A DNA stretch of 45,266 nt from Flavobacteriaceae bacterium Ga0077528 (GTDB taxonomy: Bacteria > Bacteroidota > Bacteroidia > Flavobacteriales > Flavobacteriaceae), in the NCBI GenBank assembly GCA_001464475.1, contig LNDX01000020.1, positions 1 to 45,266 on the forward strand. Direction: 5' to 3'. Both the position numbers and the translations under genes were made by a program. Below are positions 1 to 7,473 of the stretch, piece after piece; position 1 is the first letter of the stretch, and every line of letters begins with the position of its first letter. The notes below the pieces were generated by a model that did not search any database, was not told the DNA's origin, and worked only from the letters and a program-made list of their open reading frames with translations.

Positions 1-563
1 TATTATTCAACTTTTCAGAAGATTTAAAACCGCTGCCAAAATCCGAAAGAAAACCAAAAAATGAACCACTTATTGAACTTGTTTCTGAACAAGCTTTGAA
101 CAAGTCTTGTACTAGTAGTGAAACAGGTACTGAACAAGCATTAGTACCTTCTATAAACTATATAAACAATACAAACATTTTAAACTATAAAAACGTTTCA
201 AACTTGGAAAAGCACTCAAAAAATTTTGTAGAAATAAATAATTTGGATTTAAAAAACGATGATGAAGAAAAAGAAAAAAGTTCCGCAAAAAAAGAAAAAG
301 AAGAAAAGTCACAGCCAACAATCGAAGAAGTCAAAATCTATTTCCAAGAAAATAACTTTCCGGAACAAGAAGCTCAAAAATTCTTCAACTATTTCAAAAG
401 TGTCGGTTGGTTAGTCGGAGGTAAAACACCAATGGTCGATTGGCAAGCAGCAGCACAAAATTGGATGATTAACGCACCAAAATTTATTTCAAATGCAGAA
501 CAACCAAACAGAGCAAAACAACTCAACACAACAACCGACAAAGACTATTCAGAGCCATTATAG
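1..563 (+). CDS. Winged-helix replication/primosome-type protein, 3' part (copy A)
   Basis: The reading frame is open from base 3, so the gene begins outside the window. It corresponds to the C-terminal two thirds of the complete copy at 22783-23634. Visible parts are a low-complexity Lys/Glu/Asn/Ser linker and a C-terminal block with FFNYFKSVGWLVGGKTPMVD and DWQAAAQNWM. That block resembles the C-terminal DNA-binding segments of DnaD/DnaT-like primosomal proteins (inference). The last 71 bases overlap the ATPase gene in another frame, and the overlap is kept in both copies. Compared with copy B, the linker lacks a short insertion derived from a REP-like repeat. Likely role: DNA replication of the island, loading a helicase together with the ATPase. 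An internal ATG at 96 exists but is not the real start. Confidence 0.7.
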   Translation, partial: LFNFSEDLKPLPKSERKPKNEPLIELVSEQALNKSCTSSETGTEQALVPSINYINNTNILNYKNVSNLEKHSKNFVEINNLDLKNDDEEKEKSSAKKEKEEKSQPTIEEVKIYFQENNFPEQEAQKFFNYFKSVGWLVGGKTPMVDWQAAAQNWMINAPKFISNAEQPNRAKQLNTTTDKDYSEPL

Positions 564-1158
564 CTATGATGAGGTCATTACTTGGTTAGAAAATAAAGGA
601 GTTGAACTATATGGCAATCATTTCAAAATCATTGAAACCGATTATCCAATTGTGTACAAACTAATCGCGTATTTCTTAAAAGACGAACCAACATGTTTTC
701 AATATGGAATAAACCTCAACAAAGGAATTCTACTAACCGGACCAATCGGCTGCGGTAAAACATCATTGATGAATTTAATGAAATACCTAACAGCAACAGA
801 ACATAAGTTTTTCGTAAAACCATGTCGCGATATCAGCTTTGAATTCATCCAGGACGGCTACCAAATAATCCACAAATACAGCAATGGCAAACTATACCAA
901 TCAGAACCAAGAACCTATTGCTTTGACGATTTAGGAACAGAAAACAACTTAAAATATTTTGGTAACGAATGCAATGTCATGGCAGAAATTCTATTGAGCA
1001 GATATGATCTATTCATTTCAAAAAAACTATTTACTCACATAACCACCAACCTATCAGCCACAGAAATTGAAAAACATTACGGCAATCGAGTTCGCTCACG
1101 ATTACGAGAGATGGTAAATTTAATAGCATTTGAAAAATCAGCTCAAGACAAAAGATAA
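493..1158 (+). CDS. DnaC-like AAA+ ATPase (copy A)
   Basis: A 221-residue P-loop ATPase. Walker A is GPIGCGKTS (about residues 84-92) and a Walker B-like CFDDLGTE lies near residue 143. ITTNLSATEIEKHYGNRVRS toward the C-terminus matches the sensor-1/arginine-finger region of DnaC/IstB-type helicase loaders (TTN, then GNRVRSRLREM). The start at 493 lies 71 bases inside the upstream gene, and no later in-frame ATG precedes the conserved region. It differs from copy B (23564-24229) at only eight residues by eye. Expected to act with the winged-helix protein in replicating the mobile island. IstB-like transposition helper is the alternative, but no transposase is adjacent. Confidence 0.8.
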   Translation: MQNNQTEQNNSTQQPTKTIQSHYSYDEVITWLENKGVELYGNHFKIIETDYPIVYKLIAYFLKDEPTCFQYGINLNKGILLTGPIGCGKTSLMNLMKYLTATEHKFFVKPCRDISFEFIQDGYQIIHKYSNGKLYQSEPRTYCFDDLGTENNLKYFGNECNVMAEILLSRYDLFISKKLFTHITTNLSATEIEKHYGNRVRSRLREMVNLIAFEKSAQDKR

Positions 1159-1159
1159 A

Positions 1160-1205
1160 ATCCGTATAAATCCGCGTTGCGAAGCATCTGTTTCATCCGC
1201 GTTCC
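1160..1205. repeat. Intergenic REP-like repeat (copy A)
   Basis: Contains repeated ATCCG(C/T)-type words (ATCCGTATAAATCCGCGTTG, then a CATCCGCGTTCC end). It sits between the ATPase gene and the next gene, in the same place as 24231-24276. It reads like a dispersed Bacteroidota intergenic repeat. The open frame passes through it, which is why the annotated start of the next gene is moved downstream. Confidence 0.5.
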
Positions 1206-1221
1206 AATAACAAGAAACAAT

Positions 1222-1842
1222 ATGAACACAATAACCAACTTCTGGAACTACTTCCAACAAAACAACTTCGTTTTCCTTCTTCTAAACGAAATACCAAAAG
1301 ACCAACTAAAAATCCATTTCGACAAACTAATCGAGATACTACATCAATACAACAAAAACCTAGACCTCATCATTAAAAACAAAAAAAACGGTGCAGAATT
1401 AATCATCACCGCAAACGGAAATCCTTACCTATTCAAAGAAGTAGAACTACTAGTTCATCATGCTCCAGTTGTAGAGCGTTGGAAAATAACAGCGTTCCTT
1501 CAACCAGAGATGAATATTGAAAAATACGAAAACGGCACCGACAAACCATTAGAATATTACGGCATAACTTTACGAATAAGCGAAATGTATTTCATCCCAT
1601 TAGAAAACCCAAACAAACCAACCGATTTAGGAATAAAAGTGTTACTCAAAAACTATATTGTCCACAAAGACAACCCAAGACTTCGAGAAGCAGTTTACGT
1701 CCATATCGAACATCTAATTGGTGAAAAAGCATTTGCTAATGATATTGCATTTATTGAGATTGGACAATTGGAAGGAGATAGTGAAAGCCAAATTGAATTA
1801 TATAATTTAAAATCATACATTGAGATTGAAATGACAAATTAG
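1222..1842 (+). CDS. Conserved protein of unknown function, third gene of the island module (copy A)
   Basis: 206 residues from the ATG at 1222. An in-frame ATG at 1177 would translate the REP-like repeat and is less likely. The N-terminus MNTITNFWNYFQQNNFVFLL is followed by an acidic/basic mixed domain with KKNGAELIITANGNPYL and VVERWKITAFLQPE. No catalytic motif is obvious. The pattern (aromatic N-terminal helix, AELIITA strand, APxxxxWKI) reminds me of small Bacteroidota proteins of unknown function, but I cannot name the family. It closely matches 24293-24901 until the last 25 codons or so, where the copies diverge abruptly. That is the left boundary of the exchangeable cargo. Confidence 0.75.
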   Translation: MNTITNFWNYFQQNNFVFLLLNEIPKDQLKIHFDKLIEILHQYNKNLDLIIKNKKNGAELIITANGNPYLFKEVELLVHHAPVVERWKITAFLQPEMNIEKYENGTDKPLEYYGITLRISEMYFIPLENPNKPTDLGIKVLLKNYIVHKDNPRLREAVYVHIEHLIGEKAFANDIAFIEIGQLEGDSESQIELYNLKSYIEIEMTN

Positions 1843-2026
1843 TTCTATAATTAAATTATCAAAAATTAAGCTATTTGAAAGAGTGAAACTAATTTCATAT
1901 CAAAGTAGATTGAATTATGAAAATTGAGTAATTTATTATTAACTTTTTTGTTATATTTTTGTGGAATTGTTTTCATTTGAAACTTTAAAATTTATTCATT
2001 AGAATAGATGTAATCATATTTAATTT

Positions 2027-4042
2027 ATGAAAAAACATACCACAAAATTAACATCTAAAAGTATTGAAGGTAGTGGATTACCATCAGATTATAAGAAAGC
2101 TATAGCTGAATATATTTGGAATGGTTTTGATGCTGGAGCATCTACAATAAATATTGATTTTTCAGCAAACTCCATTGGAACACTTGAAAGTTTTTCAATT
2201 TCTGATAATGGTTCAGGAATTAGTTTCGATAATATATCAGATACTTTTGGAAATTTTATGGTTTCATTGAAAGCGAACTCGTTTTCAGAAACAGGATTTG
2301 TAAAAGGAAAAAAAGGAAAGGGAAGATATTCTTTTTCAACTTTTTGTAATAAAGCAACTTGGAGTACAATTTTTAAAACAAAAGAGGATAAATTTTTAGA
2401 ATACAATATTCAAATCAAAAAAGAGAGTAGTCAAGATTTTGAAACATTTGATAGAGTAATTTCAAAAGAACAAAAGACAGGTACTAAAGTGATTTTTGAG
2501 GGCTTTACTGAAATTTATGGAGATTTATTAGATAATGAAGAATTTGAAAAGTTTTTAGCAAATGAGTTTGGCTGGTTTCTATACTTAAATAAAGAGAGAG
2601 ATTTTAAAATACTTCTTAATAATAATCCTTTAGATTATTTTTCTGTAATAGATGATACCGATGAAAAAAATATTCCAATTGGAGATTATAATTTTAAGGT
2701 TAGTTATATAAGATGGAAGGAGAAAATAGGTGATAAATATTATTATTACTTTTTAAATGACGAGAAAAAGCAAGTTTTTAGAAAACACACTTCATTTAAC
2801 AATAAAGCTGTAGATTTTCATCATTCTCTATATATTGAAGCAACCTATTTTGACAACTTCAATGCCACAAAAGAAGATAATCCAACATTTGACTTTTCTG
2901 GTAAAAACCAAACAGATATTACATTTAGAAACCTTGTAGAGTTACTAAATGAATTTGTTTCTGAAAAAGAAAAATTATTCATTAGAAATTCAAAAGCTAA
3001 TGAGTTAATTGAAAGTTACAACAAAAACAAAGTATTTCCAGTTTTCAAAAACAATTCATATGATCATTTAAGAAAAATTGATTTAGAAAATGTAATCAAA
3101 GCGTTATATAGTGTTCAACCAAAAATTTTTCAAAGTCTAACTACAACTCAAAGCAAAACAATTGTTGGGTTTTTAAATTTACTACTTGATACTGATCAAA
3201 GAGAAAGTGTTTTGACTATTGTTGAAAATGTTGTAAAACTTACAGATGACGAAAGAGAGGAACTAGCCAGAACTTTAAAGAGAACAAATTTATCCCATAT
3301 AAATACACTAATAAAGTTACTAGAGAATAGATTTAATGTTGTTGAAATCTTAAAAGCATTAATCTTCGATTTGGAAAAATTCACAAATGAAAGAGAGCAT
3401 ATTCAAAAAGTTATAGAAGACAATTATTGGTTATTTGGTGAGCAATTTCATTTAGTTTCTGCTGACAAGAATTTTGAAATCTTATTAAATAATTATTTTG
3501 CACACCTCGAAATTGATAATAAAAAACCAGAAACAATAGATAATAAAGAGAAGCTTAAAAGGCCTGATATTTTTATTAGTAGAAAATCAGACATTCCAGA
3601 TGCTACAAATAATGATTTAACCATTGAAGAAAATATTATTGTTGAATTAAAACGACCTTCTGTAGTAATTGGTTCTGAACAATTTCAACAAGTTGAAAGA
3701 TATTTAAGGTTTATTATAGAGGAAGAACGTTTTAATAGTTTAAGAAGAAATTGGAAATTTATTTTAGTTGGTAAAAAAGTTGATGATTATATTATTGATT
3801 TATATGAAAACCAAAAAAATAAAGGACAAAAATATCTAGTCCAATCAATTAGAAATTACGAAATATATGCAATGACTTGGGATGATTTATTTATGCTGTT
3901 CAAAATAAAACACAAACACTTAATTGATAAATTAGAATTCAAATCTGCCGTAATTGAAAACTTAGAAGCAAAAGGAGTAAATTTAAATAAAGATGCTTCA
4001 GATGAATTAACAAGAATTACTACTAACAGTCAATTAAATTAA
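2027..4042 (+). CDS. GHKL ATPase fused to a PD-(D/E)XK-type nuclease domain, candidate defence protein
   Basis: 671 residues. The N-terminal third is a GHKL (MutL/Hsp90/histidine kinase fold) ATPase: N-box with E28, N32 and D35 in AEYIWNGFDAGAS, G1 box DNGSGI at 60-65, and a glycine-rich lid KGKKGKGRYSF near 93-103. The C-terminus (about 455-640) has NYWLFGEQF, then RPDIFI (about 511) and IIVELKRPS (about 537), followed by FQQVERYLRF. This D...ExK arrangement is typical of DUF4263/Shedu-like PD-(D/E)XK nucleases. It is the first gene of a three-gene run (27 bases to the next gene). A sensor ATPase joined to a nuclease fits an anti-phage role (inference). The combination with the two downstream genes is not one I can assign to a named system. 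Confidence 0.8.
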   Translation: MKKHTTKLTSKSIEGSGLPSDYKKAIAEYIWNGFDAGASTINIDFSANSIGTLESFSISDNGSGISFDNISDTFGNFMVSLKANSFSETGFVKGKKGKGRYSFSTFCNKATWSTIFKTKEDKFLEYNIQIKKESSQDFETFDRVISKEQKTGTKVIFEGFTEIYGDLLDNEEFEKFLANEFGWFLYLNKERDFKILLNNNPLDYFSVIDDTDEKNIPIGDYNFKVSYIRWKEKIGDKYYYYFLNDEKKQVFRKHTSFNNKAVDFHHSLYIEATYFDNFNATKEDNPTFDFSGKNQTDITFRNLVELLNEFVSEKEKLFIRNSKANELIESYNKNKVFPVFKNNSYDHLRKIDLENVIKALYSVQPKIFQSLTTTQSKTIVGFLNLLLDTDQRESVLTIVENVVKLTDDEREELARTLKRTNLSHINTLIKLLENRFNVVEILKALIFDLEKFTNEREHIQKVIEDNYWLFGEQFHLVSADKNFEILLNNYFAHLEIDNKKPETIDNKEKLKRPDIFISRKSDIPDATNNDLTIEENIIVELKRPSVVIGSEQFQQVERYLRFIIEEERFNSLRRNWKFILVGKKVDDYIIDLYENQKNKGQKYLVQSIRNYEIYAMTWDDLFMLFKIKHKHLIDKLEFKSAVIENLEAKGVNLNKDASDELTRITTNSQLN

Positions 4043-4069
4043 AACTATAATTAGCTCATAGAACTTCTA

Positions 4070-4780
4070 ATGAATAACAAATATGATTTTTATATAGATG
4101 AAAGTTGTCATTTAGAACATGACAATATTCCGGTAATGTGTATCGGATACATCAAAGTACCTATGAATGAGTACGCTGAATTACAAAAAGAATTCAATCA
4201 AATCCTTACGAAATACAATCAAAAATCAGAATTGAAATGGAATAAATTTTCAAATGCAAGAACTGAATTATACAAAGAGCTAGTCGATTATTTTTTTAGA
4301 TCATCATTACAGTTTCGATGTGTTTTAGTAAAATATAAGGAGCGTTTAAATCATATAGATTTTAACCAAGGTTCTCATGATAATTTCTACTATAAAATGA
4401 CCTATTATTTATTGCATCCAAACAATAGTAATGGCGATGAATACAGAGTTTTTATTGATATTCAAAATACTCGTGGTAGAGAAAAACTAAAAAAAATTAA
4501 TGAAGTTTTTAATACCGAATATAAAGGCAATAGTCCATTCAAGCAATTTCAACATTTACATTCTCACGATAATAATTTCTTTCAACTTGCCGATTTCTTT
4601 ATTGGAGCAATAACATATAAAACAAGAGTAGTAATGAATAATATTGTAAATCCAACTCAAAACAGAATGGATTTCATTAAATATTTAGAAACTAAATCTG
4701 GTTTTAATCTCGAAGAAGGAACAGAACCTTGGGAAACAAAGTTCAATATTTTTGATCACCAACCTAAAATAAAACTATAA
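4070..4780 (+). CDS. DUF3800 family protein
   Basis: 236 residues. Family marks are the N-terminal YDFYIDES (residues 5-12), an internal strand RVFIDIQ, and the C-terminal FQLADFFIGAI. These are the DES, D and QLAD elements of DUF3800, an RNase H-fold family of predicted nucleases common in defence neighbourhoods. The stop overlaps the start of the next gene by one base (TAATG), so the two are translationally coupled. The upstream gene is a GHKL-nuclease fusion. DUF3800 as the second nuclease of a defence operon is inference; the fold assignment is from recognised motifs. Confidence 0.8.
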   Translation: MNNKYDFYIDESCHLEHDNIPVMCIGYIKVPMNEYAELQKEFNQILTKYNQKSELKWNKFSNARTELYKELVDYFFRSSLQFRCVLVKYKERLNHIDFNQGSHDNFYYKMTYYLLHPNNSNGDEYRVFIDIQNTRGREKLKKINEVFNTEYKGNSPFKQFQHLHSHDNNFFQLADFFIGAITYKTRVVMNNIVNPTQNRMDFIKYLETKSGFNLEEGTEPWETKFNIFDHQPKIKL

Positions 4781-5265
4781 TGGATTTATTAGACTTGGAC
4801 GATCACATATCTAATTTAGGAATTGACCCATCAGCAGAACATTTAGAAGAATTATTTCAATTATTCAAAGCCGATTTTATTGATAATGTTTTTTATTTTG
4901 ATGGCTGTAAAGTAAAGATTGATATAGCAAACTCAAAAGAAGAAGGATTTGAAGCTTATCCTCATACTTTTGTAAAAATCATTACAAGAGGAGATAAAGG
5001 CAAAAGAAGCTTTGATAAAAAAAGAGCTAATAAAATTCATTGGATAAGACCAATATTAGAAAATAAAGATACTGAAGATGTGACTTGCTTTCAATTTTTG
5101 GAAGCTGATGGTAAAATCAGAGATTATTTTTGGTTTAAAGAAGGAAACTTTTTAGTTGTAATGGAAAAAATAACTCCTGACTATATGATTATTTCTTGTT
5201 TTCATATTGATGATGCTAGAAATCAAAAGTACTATGAAGATAAGTATGCTAAGAGGATAAAATAA
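4780..5265 (+). CDS. Small protein, possible PBECR/RelE-like RNase, third gene of the GHKL operon
   Basis: 161 residues. The C-terminal half reads NKIHWIRPILE, then KIRDYFWFKEGNFLVVMEKI, then MIISCFHIDDARNQKYYEDKY. That order (RA..I.WI..I, a strand pair, then a C-terminal Tyr/Lys-rich helix) resembles phage-associated PBECR/RelE-like RNase domains, but the match is by eye only. The N-terminal 45 residues are acidic. Coupled by TAATG to the DUF3800 gene, it would complete an ATPase-nuclease / nuclease / possible RNase operon. It could equally be a small partner of the DUF3800 protein. A bidirectional terminator follows directly. Confidence 0.55.
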   Translation: MDLLDLDDHISNLGIDPSAEHLEELFQLFKADFIDNVFYFDGCKVKIDIANSKEEGFEAYPHTFVKIITRGDKGKRSFDKKRANKIHWIRPILENKDTEDVTCFQFLEADGKIRDYFWFKEGNFLVVMEKITPDYMIISCFHIDDARNQKYYEDKYAKRIK

Positions 5266-5334
5266 AAAAGCCACAGGCTACGGTGCTGTGGCGTACGTTT
5301 TCACGAACCAGGTCCTTTTCCCTAGGGAAATGAC
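5264..5334 (-). ncRNA. Predicted small RNA with its own promoter and terminator
   Basis: On the minus strand a consensus Bacteroidota promoter is followed by about 70 bases and a terminator hairpin. The RNA would contain a perfect 14-base palindrome TTTCCCTAGGGAAA (5317-5330), the motif CCCTAG-N7-GACCT, and the stem GCCACAG/CTGTGGC (5270-5276 with 5286-5292) followed by a T run. There is no open frame of useful length. The same CCCTAG-N7-GACCT motif, followed after 17-19 bases by a GCCA...TGGC terminator, recurs at 8754-8824. The hairpin also serves as terminator for the GHKL operon on the other strand. Confidence 0.6.
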
Positions 5335-5338
5335 TTTG

Positions 5339-5369
5339 CAAATATACAACTCTTGTACCAAAAAACAAA
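5339..5369 (-). promoter_or_regulatory. Bacteroidota-type promoter for the minus-strand small RNA
   Basis: Read on the minus strand: TTTG (5369-5366), 19 bases, then TATATTTG (5346-5339). This matches the -33 TTTG / -7 TAnnTTTG consensus exactly. The expected start of transcription is near 5334. Confidence 0.65.
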
Positions 5370-5471
5370 TTTTATATCAAAAAACGTATTAATAGCCAAC
5401 TTCATATAATGTTTTCTTAAGAATGATTTACAAAAAATATACCACAAAAAGGAAATTACTTTAACTAACTC

Positions 5472-5559
5472 ATTATCTCATTCAGCTGCACAAAAATCGC
5501 TCCTAGTCCAAGTATTCCTAGCATCAATTCTTTGTTTGCTTCATTTCGCTAATTTCGTT
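5472..5559. repeat. Cargo/backbone junction block, copy A
   Basis: 88 bases closely similar to 44782-44869 (same length, few substitutions). It marks the right border of the exchangeable cargo in both islands. On the minus strand it can encode a short hydrophobic peptide, MLGILGLGAIFVQLNEIMS (5524-5465), whose equivalent in copy B is similar in sequence. Whether that peptide is made is unknown. Confidence 0.75.
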
Positions 5560-5589
5560 AAACAATATAGTAATTTAAAATAAATAAAA

Positions 5590-5871
5590 ATGAGTAGAAT
5601 TTTAGGTCTTGATTTAGGTACAAACTCAATTGGTTGGGCAATGATTGATAATGAAACTGTAAGCTTATTAAACTCCGGAATGAGGGTTTTCAAAACTTCT
5701 CCAAAACAGAAAGTGATAAGAAAGAGGAACAATCAAAAGGCAATTATTTCATTAAACACAATATCTATTATAACATTAATTTTAGTTATTTTAAATTTTG
5801 AAAATTGGCAATTTTGGTTGAATGCTACACTAACTTCTATTATCACTAAAATCACAATATCAAATCAATAA
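5590..5871 (+). CDS. Cas9 N-terminal RuvC-I fragment with a hydrophobic tail
   Basis: 93 residues. The first 35 (MSRILGLDLGTNSIGWAMID and on to MRVF) match the start of type II Cas9, with the catalytic RuvC-I aspartate at residue 8. The arginine-rich bridge helix and everything beyond are absent. After a basic stretch (KQKVIRKRNNQK) the protein ends in a very hydrophobic segment (ISIITLILVILNFENWQFWL and on) that could span the membrane. No cas1, cas2 or CRISPR repeats are visible. The UPF0489 gene begins 8 bases downstream. Either this is a decayed Cas9 left by a deletion, or a small protein reusing the RuvC-I segment. The frame is intact, which keeps both readings open. Confidence 0.6.
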   Translation: MSRILGLDLGTNSIGWAMIDNETVSLLNSGMRVFKTSPKQKVIRKRNNQKAIISLNTISIITLILVILNFENWQFWLNATLTSIITKITISNQ

Positions 5872-5879
5872 ATCTAACA

Positions 5880-6668
5880 ATGGAATTTAGAAATCCTCAT
5901 TACATAGTTCCTCCAGGTTCTGCTAAACAAATTTTGTCCCATCCATTTTTAAGAAGAGGAGTTACAGAGTTAGCTATTTTTCAAGAACACAGATATGCTT
6001 TTTTTTATTGGTTAAAATGGACTAGAGAGAATACAGATTGTAAACCACCGTGCTTAGTAAGTTTAGATTGGCATCAAGATTTGTGTTATCCTTGTGAAAC
6101 CGAAAAAAAGTGGTTATCAGAACTTGATCAATCAAATGATGGTGAAGTAGCTTTATTTAGTTGGGCTAAATTAGCAGGAAATAATGATGGTCACATTTTA
6201 TCTGCTGCATATCTTAATATTATTGGAGATATTTATGTTCACTGCCGACAAGGTACTTTTGAAAGTAATTGGGAAGATGAAGAATTTATTGATATAAATG
6301 GTAACAAACATACAATTAAAAAGTTTAAAACACATAAAGAGCTAGAAGATTGCTTGTTAGCTTCTAATGAAACCAAAGTATATTTCGACATAGATTTAGA
6401 CTTTTTCACCTTGAATAATCCTTATAATGGAAAAGGTAAAAAATTCACATACATGGAAAAAGAAGAAATGCAAAATATACTTTCAATTAGTAATCCTTTA
6501 ACACAATGGATATTTGAAAGATTATGTGGCTTCACAATAGCAACTGAACCGAAACATTGTGGTGGTCTTTTGAAGTCTAATAAACTTTTAGATATTATAA
6601 ACAAAATATATTTCCAACCAAGTATCTTTTCAGAAAATTGCGATTGGAAACATAAAAGAGAAAAGTAA
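5880..6668 (+). CDS. UPF0489 family protein (arginase-like metal-site motifs)
   Basis: 262 residues. The motifs CLVSLDWHQDL (about residue 60) and KVYFDIDLDFF (about residue 165) are the D-x-H-x-D and D-x-D-x-D metal-ligand signatures that place UPF0489 near the arginase/deacetylase fold. The last 30 residues (ENCDWKHKREK) are basic. It lies 8 bases after the Cas9-fragment ORF and is part of an approximately 1.1-kb insertion that splits two blocks which are nearly adjacent in copy B. UPF0489 substrates are unknown. Presence inside a cargo slot suggests a defence or modification role, but this is inference. Confidence 0.7.
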   Translation: MEFRNPHYIVPPGSAKQILSHPFLRRGVTELAIFQEHRYAFFYWLKWTRENTDCKPPCLVSLDWHQDLCYPCETEKKWLSELDQSNDGEVALFSWAKLAGNNDGHILSAAYLNIIGDIYVHCRQGTFESNWEDEEFIDINGNKHTIKKFKTHKELEDCLLASNETKVYFDIDLDFFTLNNPYNGKGKKFTYMEKEEMQNILSISNPLTQWIFERLCGFTIATEPKHCGGLLKSNKLLDIINKIYFQPSIFSENCDWKHKREK

Positions 6669-6894
6669 AAGAGAAAATTTAGTTTTCAATTGCCACTCCT
6701 TCCCAACGCTCCAAAAAAAATTACTGTCATGGTTTTTGTCCCAACGCTCATCAAGCACTTTGCCTAATGACAGGAAAATTATGCTTTAATTGAAAAATCG
6801 TGCACGCCATTAGGCAAAGAGCTTGCCCAACGCACAAAACAAAAACACGTACGCTTCGCAACTCATGCCAGTAATTTTTTTTCCCAAAGCTTCT

Positions 6895-6977
6895 TTACAT
6901 AATGTGGCATTATAGTGCATAAAGAACTATCCTGCTACTAATCAAAATCTCGGATGCACTATAATAACATTATGTAA
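6895..6977. repeat. Inverted repeat with arms of 24-26 bases
   Basis: Arms TTACATAATG + ATTATAGTGCAT and ATGCACTATAAT + CATTATGTAA pair over 22 positions with one small internal loop. Copy B (45132-45214) keeps the stem while changing one base pair on both sides (T-A to G-C) and having an unrelated loop. Confidence 0.8.
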
Positions 6978-7202
6978 AAAAGCCGCTCTCCCAACGCGCT
7001 TGCCAGTGGCTCCAGGACAACATTTTTTTGCAGCTCCCATCGCATCACCCAGCTACAAAAAACACCGTCCTTCGCCACTGTCTTTAACAACGTTCGCCAT
7101 TTCATAGGAAGCATTACGTTTTTCATTGCTTTTAAGAACGTTTACGGTAACTGTTTTATCAACTTTGTGGTTAAATAGGAAGTATTTGCATTGCTTTTGT
7201 AA

Positions 7203-7260
7203 GTAATAAAATGGCTTTTAATTTTATTAAATTTGCCTAGGGTAAAAGCCATTTTATTAC
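7203..7260. repeat. Perfect 18-base inverted repeat
   Basis: GTAATAAAATGGCTTTTA at 7203-7220 pairs perfectly with 7243-7260 over a 22-base spacer. Six further bases (TTTTGT 7195-7200, ACAAAA 7263-7268) extend it after a short gap. No T-run follows, so it is not an ordinary terminator. Confidence 0.8.
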
Positions 7261-7280
7261 CCACAAAACCAAAATTCCCA

Positions 7281-7473
7281 GTAAGAGTATTATTTTTTAT
7301 TTGCCAGAAACCCCACAGTTATTGCTCCAGCGAAAAAGCTGATGCCATACCATTTTTTAAGATAATCTGCTGCATACTGAACACTGTGACTGTCAACTGA
7401 ATTTCAGGCATCAGCTTTTTCACTAAAGCAATCAGAAACATCCCAATAAGCAAATAAAAAATGATACCCTTAC
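7281..7473. repeat. Nested inverted repeat with outer 24-base and inner 15-base stems
   Basis: Outer arms 7281-7304 and 7450-7473 match at 22 of 24 positions. Inside them GAAAAAGCTGATGCC (7332-7346) pairs perfectly with 7407-7421, flanked by ATTGCT/AGCAAT (7321-7326, 7427-7432). The innermost loop (7367-7412) is a near copy of 7552-7594 in the next hairpin. Confidence 0.75.

Noticed and set aside
1177..1221. Earlier ATG for the third module gene (also 24248-24292 in copy B)
   Set aside because: The added residues are translated from a REP-like repeat, and the conserved protein text begins at the ATG at 1222 and 24293.
5264..5871. Active type II CRISPR locus with the small RNA as tracrRNA
   Set aside because: Only the first 35 residues of Cas9 are present, no repeats or cas1/cas2 are seen, and the RNA lies in a different segment, separated from the Cas9 fragment by the junction block.
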